From positions 1,158,501-1,222,500 of the forward strand of contig NZ_CP022222.1 in the NCBI RefSeq assembly GCF_009930815.1: a stretch of 64,000 nt of DNA, given 5' to 3'. Both the position numbers and the translations under genes were made by a program. This document shows positions 7,751 through 16,192 of the stretch, piece after piece. Below the pieces are notes generated by a model that did no database searches, had not been told where the DNA came from, and saw nothing but the letters and a program-made list of their open reading frames with translations. The DNA is from Bradyrhizobium sp. CCBAU 051011 (lineage in GTDB: Bacteria; Pseudomonadota; Alphaproteobacteria; Rhizobiales; Xanthobacteraceae). Each line of letters begins with the position of its first letter. Position 1 is the stretch's first letter.

Positions 7751-10700
7751 TCAGTAGGAGTGAGCCGCGGCGGTTGCCTTGCCGGTTTCGTCGGCCTGCC
7801 GTTGCAACAAGCGCGCAAGCGGCTTTTTCCCGAACCACAGGAACAGCACCGGTGTCACGACGGTATCGAGCAGTGTCGCGCTGATGAGGCCGCCGAAGAT
7901 CGTCACGGCAACGGGATGGAGAATCTCCTTGCCCGATTCATCGGCGCCGATCAAAAGCGGCACCAGTGCCACCCCCGCCGAAAGCGCCGTCATCAACACC
8001 GGCGTCATCCGTTCGAGGCTTCCCCGGATGACCAGCTCTCTTCCGAATTCCACGCCGTCCTGCAGCGCCAGGTTGATGTAGTGACTGATCTTGAGGATGC
8101 CGTTACGCGCGGCGATGCCGGTAAGCGTGACAAACCCGACCAGGCTCGCAACCGAGAGCGGCTGATCGGTGATGGCCAGCGCGGCAACCGATCCGATCAA
8201 GGCGAGTGGAATGCCGCCCATGATGATCAGCGCCAGCACCGCGGACCGATAGCGGCTGTAGAGGATCGCGAAGATCAGGGAGAGCGAGACGAGCGCCAGA
8301 ATGCCGATGGTCCGGCTCGCTTCTTCCTGCGCCTGGAACGTTCCTTCGAGGCTTGCGGTCACGCCCGGTGGCAGTCTCGTCGCCTGCAGCTCGCCGCGAA
8401 TCCCCTCGACCAGCTTCGCCATGTCAACCTTGGCATCCGAATTGGCGAGGATGACGATGCGCCGCCGTCCATTTTCTCTCAGGATCTGATTGGGTCCGTC
8501 GGTCTCCGTGATATCGGCGATCTGCCGCGCCGGTATCCAGCCGGTCGGCGTCTTGATCAGGAGATCGCCGAGCTTCTCCGTGGTTCGCAGACGGTCCGGC
8601 AGGCGCATGACAACATCGAAGCGGCGATAGCCGTCGACGACGCGCGATATCACCCGGCCGCTCGACAGCCGCGACAATTGCTCGACCACCGCGCCCGGCT
8701 GAACGCCGTACAGTGCTGCACGGGTATAATTGACGCGGATTTCAAGCTGGGGGATTCGCACCTGCTTTTCGACCTGAAGGTCCTTGATGCCGGGCAGACC
8801 GGCGATCCGGCTGCGGATTTCCTCCGCGGTACCGCGAAGGATGTCGAGATCCTCGCCGAACAGCTTCAAGGCGATCTCCGCGCGGACACCGGAGAGCAGG
8901 TGATCGAGCCGATGCGAGATCGGCTGTCCAACGTTGACGGATAGCGGCAGGACAGCGAGGCGCGAACGGATGTCGGCAACGATGTCCGGCTTCGCACGAT
9001 CCGAATGCTTCAAGGCGACATCGAGCTCGGAGGAATGCACGCCTTCGGCATGCTCATCCAGTTCGGCGCGGCCGGTCCTTCGGCCGATGCTGATCACCTC
9101 CGGGACGTCCAGCAGCAGCCGTTCGGCGATTGCGCCGACGCGGTTCGATTCTGCGAGTGAAACGCCGGGATTGAAGGCGAGGTTGATGGTGAACGTGCCT
9201 TCGTTAAACGCGGGCAGGAAGGCACGCTTGAGCTGGAATGCGCCCCATCCCGCCGCCGCTACCGCGATCAAGGTCAGCGCCAGCAGAAGTTTTCCGCGGG
9301 CGAACGCAGCATCAAGGGCGGCACGGTTGATTCGCTTGAGTCGTCGCACCAGCCAGCTTTCGCCCTCGGCCATGCGTTTTGCGCCCGGCAGCAGGTAATA
9401 GGCCATGACCGGCGTAAGCGTGATCGAGACCACGAGGCTTGCGAGGATCGAAATAATGTAGGCCTGGCCGAGCGGGGCGAACAGGCGTCCTTCAACGCCG
9501 GAGAGCGCGAACAGCGGCACGAACACCAGCACGATGATCGTCGTCGCATAGACGATGCCGGAACGGACTTCGCTGGAGGCGGCAACAACGACTTCGAACA
9601 CGCTCCGTGGATTGCCCTGCTCCCGGTTTTCCCGTAAGCGCCGAAAGATATTTTCGACGTCGACCACGGCGTCATCGACAAGCTCGCCGATGGCAATCGC
9701 AAGGCCGCCGAGCGTCATCGTGTTGATCGACAGGCCGAAGAGCTTGAAAATGATGGCCGTGGTCAGGATCGAAACGGGGATGGCCGTCAGCGAGATCGCC
9801 GTCGTACGCCAATTGAGAAGGAATGCGAACAGGATGACCGAGACGACAACCGCCGCCTCAATCAGAACCCGGCCAACGTTACGGAGCGAGTTCTCGATGA
9901 AATCCGCCTGGCGAAACACGATTTCGCCAGCCTTGACGCCAGGCGGAAGTGACGGCTCGAGTTCCGAAAGCGCCTGCTCGATCTGACCGGTCAGCCGCAC
10001 GGTATCGACGCCGGGTTGCTTTTCAACCGAGACGATGACGGCGGGCTTGCTCATGTGTCCGGCATCGCCGCGCTTGATCTTGGGCGCGAAGTCGACATCG
10101 GCGACCTGACGCATGTAGACCGGCCGCCCGTCGATGGTGGCCACGACGATGCTGCGCAAATCCTCCAGGCTCGTCGTTCGCCCGATATTCCGGATCAGGT
10201 ATTCGCGGGCGTTGTGGTCGGTGAAGCCGCCGCCGGTATTGGTTCCGAACTGGGCGAGCGCGAGCTCGAGCTGTTCGTAGGTCACGGACAGCGCGCGCAA
10301 CGCGGAGGGCTGCGGCGCAATCCGATATTGCCTGACTTCTCCACCGATCGGGATCACCTGCGCGACGCCGGGGATGGCGAGCAGGCGCGGCCTGATCGTG
10401 AAGTCGGCGATCTCGCGCACTTCCATCGGCGAGGCCGTCGTCGAGGTGACGGCGACGAGAAGTATCTGCCCCATGATCGAGCTGATCGGGGCGATCTGCG
10501 AGGTGACATTGAGGGGAAGCTGGCTTTGCACACGGGCCAGACGCTCGGCCACGAGCTGCCGGTTGCGGTAGATATCCGTTCCCCAGTCGAACTCGACGTA
10601 GACGATCGAAAGCCCGATTCCCGAAACCGAACGAACGCGGCTGACACCGGGAACGCCGTTCATCTGCGTTTCGATCGGAAATGTGATGAGTTGCTCGACC

Positions 10701-10879
10701 TCTGGCGGCGCGTAGCCTTCGGACTCCGTCATGATCGTGACGGTCGGCCGGTTAAGGTCCGGGAAGACGTCGACGGGGAGTTGTCGGGCGGTGTAGGCGC
10801 CGAGAACCACGAGGAGGCCCGCCAAGGCCAGCACGAACAGCCGGTTGCGGAGGGAGGCGCTGACGAGAAGCGAAAACAT
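7751..10879 (-). CDS. Heavy-metal efflux RND transporter (CzcA/CusA family)
   Basis: A 1042-residue inner-membrane RND pump that uses proton import to expel metal cations. It has the full RND architecture: helix 1 (about residues 12-30), a periplasmic porter domain, helices 2-6 (about 340-500), helix 7, a second porter domain and helices 8-12 (about 860-1020). The helix-4 signature reads AIGELVDDAVVDVEN. This keeps the essential acidic residues but lacks the DFG motif of zinc/cobalt CzcA and is not the AIGAMVDAA form of copper CusA; it recalls the HME group of unassigned metal. It lies 14 nt after the adaptor gene. No outer-membrane channel gene is in the operon. Confidence 0.94.
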   Translation of the reverse strand: MFSLLVSASLRNRLFVLALAGLLVVLGAYTARQLPVDVFPDLNRPTVTIMTESEGYAPPEVEQLITFPIETQMNGVPGVSRVRSVSGIGLSIVYVEFDWGTDIYRNRQLVAERLARVQSQLPLNVTSQIAPISSIMGQILLVAVTSTTASPMEVREIADFTIRPRLLAIPGVAQVIPIGGEVRQYRIAPQPSALRALSVTYEQLELALAQFGTNTGGGFTDHNAREYLIRNIGRTTSLEDLRSIVVATIDGRPVYMRQVADVDFAPKIKRGDAGHMSKPAVIVSVEKQPGVDTVRLTGQIEQALSELEPSLPPGVKAGEIVFRQADFIENSLRNVGRVLIEAAVVVSVILFAFLLNWRTTAISLTAIPVSILTTAIIFKLFGLSINTMTLGGLAIAIGELVDDAVVDVENIFRRLRENREQGNPRSVFEVVVAASSEVRSGIVYATTIIVLVFVPLFALSGVEGRLFAPLGQAYIISILASLVVSITLTPVMAYYLLPGAKRMAEGESWLVRRLKRINRAALDAAFARGKLLLALTLIAVAAAGWGAFQLKRAFLPAFNEGTFTINLAFNPGVSLAESNRVGAIAERLLLDVPEVISIGRRTGRAELDEHAEGVHSSELDVALKHSDRAKPDIVADIRSRLAVLPLSVNVGQPISHRLDHLLSGVRAEIALKLFGEDLDILRGTAEEIRSRIAGLPGIKDLQVEKQVRIPQLEIRVNYTRAALYGVQPGAVVEQLSRLSSGRVISRVVDGYRRFDVVMRLPDRLRTTEKLGDLLIKTPTGWIPARQIADITETDGPNQILRENGRRRIVILANSDAKVDMAKLVEGIRGELQATRLPPGVTASLEGTFQAQEEASRTIGILALVSLSLIFAILYSRYRSAVLALIIMGGIPLALIGSVAALAITDQPLSVASLVGFVTLTGIAARNGILKISHYINLALQDGVEFGRELVIRGSLERMTPVLMTALSAGVALVPLLIGADESGKEILHPVAVTIFGGLISATLLDTVVTPVLFLWFGKKPLARLLQRQADETGKATAAAHSY

Positions 10880-10893
10880 CGCGACGTCTCCCT

Positions 10894-12546
10894 TCAGCGT
10901 ACGTGTTCAAGGAGCTCTGCTCCTTGCGAGACGATACGTTTGCCGGGCGCAACGCCTGACATGATCAACACGTTCTCGCCGTCGAGCGGCTCCGCGCGTA
11001 CGCTCCTCGGCGCGAACCGCTCAGGCCCGACATGCTCATAGACGAAGTCCTGACCGTTCGAGCCGCGGACGAGGCTGGTGCGCGGGACCGCGATTCCTTC
11101 CTTCTCGTCCCGAGTCGGGACGAGAACGGTCAGGAACTGTCCTGCCCTCAGGCCGGCGGTATCGCCAATGATCGAAAAGTGCACCGGAACCGACTGACTG
11201 CGATCGGCAAAGCCGGCGCCGCGATATTCAAGCTCGAGGCTCCTGCCGGAATAGGTCGTGGCGCGCGCGGTCTTGACGCCTTCGATCGTCTCAAAGCTCA
11301 ATGCTTCGACCCAGAGACGCGACGGATCGACAATGTTGAACACGATCGAACTCGGCTGCACGATTTGTCCGGCGACCGCGGTGCCTTCCGCAATCACGCC
11401 GGCCACCGGAGCGACGAGGGGTTCGGGTTCGCGCCGGGCCTTCTCAATCGAAGCTCGGCGGTCGCGCAAGCCCTCGAGCTCAAGGCGGGCCTCCTCAAGC
11501 TGGGTGCGGGATACGGCCCCGCCTGCCGCGAGCTGCTCGTAGCGCGCCACGCGCCGCTCCACGATCGAGATCTGCTGGTCCAACTCACCCTGACGCTGGC
11601 GCATGTCGGACAGATCGATGGCCTGCAGGGGCGGCGTGACGTAGCCCAGGATATCGCCCTGCTTCACGCGCGTGCCGAGACGGGGAAAACCGTCCGGCGA
11701 TGCCGACAGCCTGCCACCGACGGCGGATTGCACGTAACCGCTGGCGGCCGGGTCCGGAATGATGCGACCTGGAAGCTCGGCGACCTTGGGATGACGCGCC
11801 TTCTCAGTCACCAGCGATCGCAGGGCAAAAATGCGCTGGATGGACTTCGGAACGAACACCGTGCCATCCGACAGGCGTTGGGCACGCTCCTCTGAATTTG
11901 CCCTGATCGCGACCTGCTCCTTTTCCTCCTCATGACCATGGCCTTCATGGGCGTTTCCTTCTCCCGCTCCGCTGACGAGTGCCATGCAGGCCAGCACGAC
12001 GAGAGCCAAGCGGCGGCGCAGAACGGCCGCTGCCACAAGCAGACCGGCAATGAAGCCGCCGCCGACGAGCAAAATCGTGCGCAGGACAGGCGACCATTCG
12101 AGATGCGCAACCGGCGAGGAAGATTTCTGAGCTGGCGTTTCGATGGTAACCGGCAAGATGTCGGTCAGGTTCTTGGCCGTGATCGAAACGACAAGATCGG
12201 TTCGGCCCCCCTTGGAAAGCCAGGGAGCCGGCAGCCGATAGGCACCATCCGGCTGCTCGCTCGGCGTGGCAGGTCCTGCAGGCGTCTCAACGACCAGGCT
12301 GGCGCCGGTTACCGGCTCATTGGTCGCGAAACGGTCGACATAGATGTCGATGCTGTCGCCGCGAGCGACTGCAACCAGTTCAAACTCTGCGGAGACGGCT
12401 TCGCCGCGCGGCGTAGCGCTAACGCTCGCCTGCGGTTCATCCGTGTGATCATGGCCTTCATGGGCCGGCGTGGCCGTTAGCGTGGCGCAGGTCGCAACAA
12501 CGGCAACGGCGATGGCGCATGAAATGCGCCGAAACTTTCGAAACAT
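10894..12546 (-). CDS. RND efflux periplasmic adaptor with extra N-terminal His-rich domain
   Basis: This is the membrane-fusion partner of the RND pump. The start MFRKFRRIS follows GTGAGGA and gives 550 residues, longer than usual adaptors (about 350-400). The N-terminal third is extra: a signal sequence, a HEGHDH motif, an Ig-like domain (about residues 45-150), a membrane helix (about 165-190), and a second His-rich motif HEGHGHEEE. The usual adaptor follows: beta-barrel and lipoyl parts around LPGRIIPDPAASGYVQ and APVAGVIAEGTAVAGQ, with a coiled-coil hairpin between them (QRQGELDQQISIVERR onward). The His clusters suggest metal binding. Confidence 0.88.
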   Translation of the reverse strand: MFRKFRRISCAIAVAVVATCATLTATPAHEGHDHTDEPQASVSATPRGEAVSAEFELVAVARGDSIDIYVDRFATNEPVTGASLVVETPAGPATPSEQPDGAYRLPAPWLSKGGRTDLVVSITAKNLTDILPVTIETPAQKSSSPVAHLEWSPVLRTILLVGGGFIAGLLVAAAVLRRRLALVVLACMALVSGAGEGNAHEGHGHEEEKEQVAIRANSEERAQRLSDGTVFVPKSIQRIFALRSLVTEKARHPKVAELPGRIIPDPAASGYVQSAVGGRLSASPDGFPRLGTRVKQGDILGYVTPPLQAIDLSDMRQRQGELDQQISIVERRVARYEQLAAGGAVSRTQLEEARLELEGLRDRRASIEKARREPEPLVAPVAGVIAEGTAVAGQIVQPSSIVFNIVDPSRLWVEALSFETIEGVKTARATTYSGRSLELEYRGAGFADRSQSVPVHFSIIGDTAGLRAGQFLTVLVPTRDEKEGIAVPRTSLVRGSNGQDFVYEHVGPERFAPRSVRAEPLDGENVLIMSGVAPGKRIVSQGAELLEHVR

Positions 12547-12616
12547 AGCGGTCGTCCTCACTCGAGATTCATGCCGCGAGACACGCCACGCAGGCGCGCT
12601 CACACGGATTCGGCAC

Positions 12617-13027
12617 TCAGAGGGAGGTTCTTGGAGGACGCTCGAAAGATTCCGGCGCGCGGCGTATCCCCGCTTGCGAAGGCGGAAAACTCAGGCGCGA
12701 GACAATCTGCAGATAAGGAATCGACAGTGAGGCGCTTGGAAGTCCTGAGGGGCAACACGGGCCGGAGGCCGAGGAGCAGCATCCGCCCAGACACGGCCTT
12801 TCCGGGGATGCCTGATCCCCATCCTGGTTCAGCTTCACCTCCACTGCGGCGGAGAGAACGGCCTGGTGATCGGTGCTTACCATCGCGATGGATGCAACAG
12901 CCGCGTGATGCACGGCCTGATGTTGATGATGGCCCGAATGGGCGTAGGCTGCAGATGGACCAAACGACAGCACGGCCAAAACGACCGCCGTCCCGACCAT
13001 TCGCAGGATCATCCCAAGGAACACCAT
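12617..13027 (-). CDS. Small exported His- and Cys-rich protein upstream of the metal pump
   Basis: The chosen start (MVFLGMILRMVG) gives about 136 residues; the frame is open 10 codons further to 13057. A hydrophobic signal segment ends in AYAHS, followed by a histidine cluster (HSGHHQHQAVHH) and later a cysteine cluster (CLGGCCSSASGPCCPSG). Such residues could bind soft metals. It is the first gene of the operon with the adaptor, pump and small exported protein, about 70 nt upstream of the adaptor. I recognise no named family; periplasmic metal binding is inference from composition and context. Confidence 0.65.
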   Translation of the reverse strand: MVFLGMILRMVGTAVVLAVLSFGPSAAYAHSGHHQHQAVHHAAVASIAMVSTDHQAVLSAAVEVKLNQDGDQASPERPCLGGCCSSASGPCCPSGLPSASLSIPYLQIVSRLSFPPSQAGIRRAPESFERPPRTSL

Positions 13028-13089
13028 TGGTCGATTATACGACGGACGCCACCGCAATTACAAACCGTTCGAGGGTCGCCGTCTGCGCG

Positions 13090-13130
13090 GACAAAAACAA
13101 ACCGCCCACCTGCGCATCGCAGATGGGCGG
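13090..13130 (-). terminator. Rho-independent terminator of the DUF2852 gene
   Basis: On the minus strand a 13-bp stem with one mismatch (arms 13102-13114 and 13118-13130, loop of 3) is followed by TTTGTTTTTGT. It lies about 65 nt after the stop codon of the DUF2852 gene and insulates the metal operon from it. Confidence 0.8.
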
Positions 13131-13196
13131 CTGTATCCGCCGTCAGGCGTCATGGGGGCATCACGCCTGCGGCTGAACTTCACGTAGTGTTGACAC

Positions 13197-13682
13197 TCAG
13201 CCCTGCTGCGGCTGGTCGTTCGGCGGGGTCGGGCGCTGCTTGTGCTGCGCCATGAACTGGTCGAACTCTTCCTTGTCCCTGGCGTGGCGCAGGCGGTCGA
13301 GGAAATTCCTGAACTCGACCTGCTCTTCCTCGAGCCGGCGCAGGGTTTCCATGCGGTACTCGTCGAAGGCGCGGTTGCCGCTCGAGGGCGGGCCGAAGCC
13401 GAAGCCGCCGAAACCACGGCGCTCCATGCGGTTGCGCATCCGGTCCATCTTGTACTGCATCCGCTCCATCTTGTTCTGCCAGCGGTCTCCGTGGCTCCAG
13501 CAACCCATCTTTCTGCTCCCTAGTGTGAAAAAGAGGAGGGCGAGGCCGATCGGCCACCAGATGATGAAGCCGAGGATGGTCACCACGATCCAGCCGGGGT
13601 GCCAGGGGCTCTCAAGCATATTCGGGCGATAGTTCTCTTCCGTCGGGCCGCGCCATCGATTGACATCTGCGGTGTAGGCCAT
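13197..13682 (-). CDS. DUF2852 family membrane protein
   Basis: The start MAYTADVNRW follows GGAGAGGGAA closely and gives 161 residues. The protein has one or two membrane segments (about residues 28-52, WIVVTILGFIIWWPIGLALLFF). A long, strongly charged cytoplasmic tail with coiled-coil character follows (WQNKMERMQYKMDRMRNRMERR, then EYRMETLRRLEEEQ). The family's function is unknown. It is transcribed from its own promoter region, which carries a perfect 8-bp inverted repeat matching the site at the tetR gene just upstream. It is therefore probably repressed by that TetR protein. An earlier ATG at 13694 is possible. Confidence 0.8.
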   Translation of the reverse strand: MAYTADVNRWRGPTEENYRPNMLESPWHPGWIVVTILGFIIWWPIGLALLFFTLGSRKMGCWSHGDRWQNKMERMQYKMDRMRNRMERRGFGGFGFGPPSSGNRAFDEYRMETLRRLEEEQVEFRNFLDRLRHARDKEEFDQFMAQHKQRPTPPNDQPQQG

Positions 13683-13716
13683 TTCCCTCTCCATGACGGC
13701 GATCACGCCGTTGTGA

Positions 13717-13735
13717 ATGTAAATAACATTTACAT
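13717..13735. promoter_or_regulatory. Probable TetR operator upstream of the DUF2852 gene
   Basis: ATGTAAATAACATTTACAT is a perfect 8-bp inverted repeat with a 3-nt centre, 35 nt upstream of the DUF2852 start. It matches the sequence over the tetR start codon (14513-14531) at 14 of 19 positions, including both outer half-sites except one base. Confidence 0.7.
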
Positions 13736-13791
13736 ACCTAAACCATCCCGCGTTTTTGTCAAGCGCGCAGCTGACCGCACGCTGCAAAAAT

Positions 13792-14514
13792 TTATCTGGG
13801 GTTGCCCCAGGGACCCGAAGAGCCGCCGGCCGGGGGAACGGGCGGCGGGCCGGACGGCTTCTGGTCCGAAGCCCGGCGATCGGTCGGGAAGCCAAGGCCG
13901 CGCAGATAGATCAGCACCTGCGCTTCCAGGAGGTCCTCCGGCGACATCGGCAATTTGCGCCGCGCGCCATCGCCGCGGCCGAACAGCGAGGCCACGCCGT
14001 GCGCCATCGACCAGATGTGCAACGCCATCATCATCGCCGGCGGCCGCGGCACGCCGGGCGGCGACATCGCCGCCAGCCGTTCGGCCGCCGCGCGGATGAG
14101 GGCAAAGGCGCGTTCGCTCGCGGCCATCAAGGTCGGATTGGCTTCGATGGGAATGCCGGATTCAAACATCGCCGAATAGAACGCGGGCTCGTTGCGGGCA
14201 AACGCCAGATAGGCTTTGCCGACCCGTTCGAACGCCGTGACGGTATCCGGGCGCCCATCGTCCCAGGCTTGCGTGAGCAAGGCCTCGAACTGCTCAAAGC
14301 CGCGCTGGGCGATCGAGGACAGCAGTTCATCGCGGTCGCGGAAATGCCGGTACGGCGCGGCGGGGCTGACGCCGGCCATCCGCGCCGCGTCCGCAAAGGT
14401 GAAACCGGCCGGGCCCTTCTGCGAAATCAGATCGAGCGCTGCCTGCAGCAATGCCTCTTTCAGATTGCCGTGATGGTAGCCACGCTCGCCGCGGCGATCC
14501 TTTTGCCAACTCAT
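13792..14514 (-). CDS. TetR/AcrR family regulator (WHG-domain type)
   Basis: A one-component repressor of 240 residues. The N-terminal helix-turn-helix (about residues 15-60) reads HGNLKEALLQAALDLISQKG, then FTFADAARMAGVSPAAPYRHF. The ligand domain (70-200) has AYLAFARNEPAFYSAMFESG and the WSMAHGVASL region typical of TetR proteins with a WHG-type C-terminal domain. It ends in a proline/glycine-rich tail. The start codon is inside a palindromic site like the one in front of the DUF2852 gene, which points to autorepression. The frame stays open upstream to 14907, but this is unlikely to be translated because the operator lies here. Confidence 0.9.
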   Translation of the reverse strand: MSWQKDRRGERGYHHGNLKEALLQAALDLISQKGPAGFTFADAARMAGVSPAAPYRHFRDRDELLSSIAQRGFEQFEALLTQAWDDGRPDTVTAFERVGKAYLAFARNEPAFYSAMFESGIPIEANPTLMAASERAFALIRAAAERLAAMSPPGVPRPPAMMMALHIWSMAHGVASLFGRGDGARRKLPMSPEDLLEAQVLIYLRGLGFPTDRRASDQKPSGPPPVPPAGGSSGPWGNPR

Positions 14515-14531
14515 GTGAACGATCTTTACAT
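14513..14531. promoter_or_regulatory. Probable autoregulatory TetR operator over the tetR start codon
   Basis: ATGTGAACGATCTTTACAT is a degenerate form of the palindrome at 13717. It overlaps the ATG of the tetR gene. Matching sites at the regulator and at the next gene are what TetR autoregulation normally looks like. Confidence 0.6.
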
Positions 14532-14611
14532 GAGTGGGGCGCAAAGAGTCACTTATTTTGCGCCGTTCATGAAGGTTAACGGCGTGCGGAACGCCGCAAA
14601 ATTCCAATTTC

Positions 14612-14977
14612 TTAACCGCCCGGGATGGGGAGGACCGGCATGATCTCCACCCGCTCGCCCGGAAAAATCGCAAAATGCGGATGGTTCTCGAACAGTTTCG
14701 CGGCCGCCTCATGTGAAGCGGCCCGCACCACCGTGAAGGCGCCCATTTCGTTGCTGATGTCAGCAATACCGTTTGAATCGACCTTCTTGGTCCTGCCGAG
14801 CGGGCCCCCCATGGCGTCGATCGCCGCCTGGTGCTTTTCGACCCAAGCCTTCCACGCCGCGATCCCCTGCTGCTCCCTGGCGTGCCGCTCAGCCTCGGGC
14901 AGAGCATTCCAGGCCGCCATTTTCGTACTGGTCTTGCTGCCGAGGAAGACAGCGAGGAACGTGTCGTTGGTGCTCAT
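14612..14977 (-). CDS. Small YciI-like / DUF1330-like protein
   Basis: A 121-residue soluble protein with a strong ribosome site (GGGAGGAG) before the ATG. It contains GSKTSTKMAAWNALPEAERHAREQQG and FTVVRAASHEAAAKLFENHPHF, and ends PGERVEIMPVLPIPGG. The ferredoxin-like beta-alpha-beta pattern recalls YciI-type proteins. It lies just upstream of the tetR gene and downstream of two clear YciI genes, all on the minus strand. Catalytic function is unknown. Its promoter region has no good copy of the ECF motif found before neighbouring genes. Confidence 0.75.
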   Translation of the reverse strand: MSTNDTFLAVFLGSKTSTKMAAWNALPEAERHAREQQGIAAWKAWVEKHQAAIDAMGGPLGRTKKVDSNGIADISNEMGAFTVVRAASHEAAAKLFENHPHFAIFPGERVEIMPVLPIPGG

Positions 14978-15056
14978 GAGGTTTCTCCTCCCTTGCGGTT
15001 GACGGATCGACGATCAACTCTCGACTTGACGGCTGCGCTTCGAAGCAGGCCAAAAC

Positions 15057-15482
15057 TCACCGCGCCCGGTGTTGATTTCCTTTCTGCAATTCCTCGAAGC
15101 CGGCGGCCGCCTGCTGCACTTCCTCGGAGAAATCGCCGATCTCCTGCACCTGGCGGATTTCGATGATTTCGTTCTCGCTGGCCGGGCATTTTTTCGCCCA
15201 GGCGATTGCCTCCTCGCGCGACTTCACGTTGATCATCCAGTAGCCGCCGAGCACTTCCTTTGCTTCCGTGAAGGGGCCGTCCGTGACAACAGGCTTGCCG
15301 GTGGCGAAGGAAACCCGCGCGCCCATCGACGGCGGATGCAGGCCATCGAGCGCGATCAGCACGCCGGCCTCCTTCAGCGCCTCGTTGTACTTCATCATCG
15401 CCTTGACGCGCTCCGGGTCGAGCTGGACGTCGGGTGGCGCGGTCTCGTAGCCGAGGGGAATCATCAGCATCATGAATCGCAT
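15057..15482 (-). CDS. YciI/DGPF family protein
   Basis: A 141-residue protein of the YciI fold, with the start MRFMMLMIPLGYE after AAGGA. The family hallmark DGPFTEAKEVLGGYWMI lies at about residues 67-83, and EIIEIRQVQEIGDFSEEV near the C-terminus is typical of the DGPF subgroup. DGPF proteins are known companions of ECF41/ECF42 sigma factors, though no enzymatic reaction is established for them. This gene follows another YciI gene with a 164-nt gap holding inverted repeats, so it may have its own promoter. Confidence 0.9.
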   Translation of the reverse strand: MRFMMLMIPLGYETAPPDVQLDPERVKAMMKYNEALKEAGVLIALDGLHPPSMGARVSFATGKPVVTDGPFTEAKEVLGGYWMINVKSREEAIAWAKKCPASENEIIEIRQVQEIGDFSEEVQQAAAGFEELQKGNQHRAR

Positions 15483-15534
15483 GGTGGGATCCTTGCTCTG
15501 TTGTCGTCATTCCGGGGCGCGCAAAAGCGCGAAC

Positions 15535-15640
15535 TACGGTGCGCGATTGCGCACTGGAGAATCTGGAGATTGTGTAGCGAGATTCTCAGGTGCGCATTGC
15601 GCACCTTAGTTCGATGCTTCGCATCGCCCGGATTGACGGT
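15535..15640. repeat. Interspersed palindromic repeat between two YciI genes
   Basis: The gap holds GGTGCGCGATTGCGCAC and AGGTGCGCATTGCGCACCT-type palindromes, then GTTCGATGCTTCGCATCG. The last word recurs at about 55143 between gap and pgk, so it belongs to a dispersed repeat family. Confidence 0.6.
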
Positions 15641-15646
15641 GGGCCC

Positions 15647-16063
15647 TTACTTCTTCGCCGCTTGCGCGCGCAGCCGCTCTTCCTGTTCGCGCAGTTCGGG
15701 GGTGAGCGCTTCGCCGAAATCTTCCGCCGCGAACACCTGGCGAATTTCGACCTCGTCGCCATCCAGGAACGGCGCGCGCTTCATCCACGCGATCGCATCA
15801 TCCAGCGATTTGGTGTTGATCAGCCAGAAGCCGGCAACGAGGTCGCCCGAGAGCGGGAACGGACCGCGGCTGGCGCTGCCCTGCCCGCCCTGATATTTGA
15901 TCCGCGCGCCCTTCGAGGTCGGATGCAGGCCCTCGCCCGCCTCCATCACGCCGGCCTTGACCAGCTCTTCGTTGAACTTGCCCATCGCGGCCAGCAGTTC
16001 CGTACTCGGCATCACGCCGGCTTCCGTATCCTTGCTCGCCTTCACAATCACCATGAATCGCAT
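15647..16063 (-). CDS. YciI/DGPF family protein under the ECF-type promoter
   Basis: A 138-residue YciI-fold protein starting MRFMVIVKASKDTEAG after a GGAG site. It aligns with its neighbour through EELVKAGVMEAGEGLHPTSKG, WLINTKSLDDAIAWMKRAPF and EVEIRQVFAAEDFGEAL. The DGPF motif itself is changed: the equivalent position reads SRGPFPLSGDL. It has the bipartite ECF motif about 60 nt upstream, so it is a probable target of the ECF42-type sigma factor at 26903. Biochemical function is unknown. The two YciI genes here are probably duplicates. Confidence 0.9.
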   Translation of the reverse strand: MRFMVIVKASKDTEAGVMPSTELLAAMGKFNEELVKAGVMEAGEGLHPTSKGARIKYQGGQGSASRGPFPLSGDLVAGFWLINTKSLDDAIAWMKRAPFLDGDEVEIRQVFAAEDFGEALTPELREQEERLRAQAAKK

Positions 16064-16120
16064 TGTCGTGCTCCGTTATATCTCGCTGGGCGGCTACCCT
16101 TCGTCCGCCTTCATCAACAA

Positions 16121-16149
16121 GACGAGCGGGGTTTTACGGCACCGACATG
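16121..16149 (-). promoter_or_regulatory. ECF-type promoter for the YciI gene at 15647
   Basis: On the minus strand TGTCGG, 17 nt, CGTC, followed by TTG. It is the same bipartite motif, with identical spacing, as before four other units in the window. Confidence 0.7.
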
Positions 16150-16192
16150 TCGGGAAAAATTATTTCGGAAGTAATTTGACCGGCAAGCCGGT

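Noticed and set aside
14978..15056. A possible ECF-type promoter before the small YciI-like gene at 14612
   Set aside because: The best match is AGTCGA with 16 nt before CGTC, wrong in both sequence and spacing.
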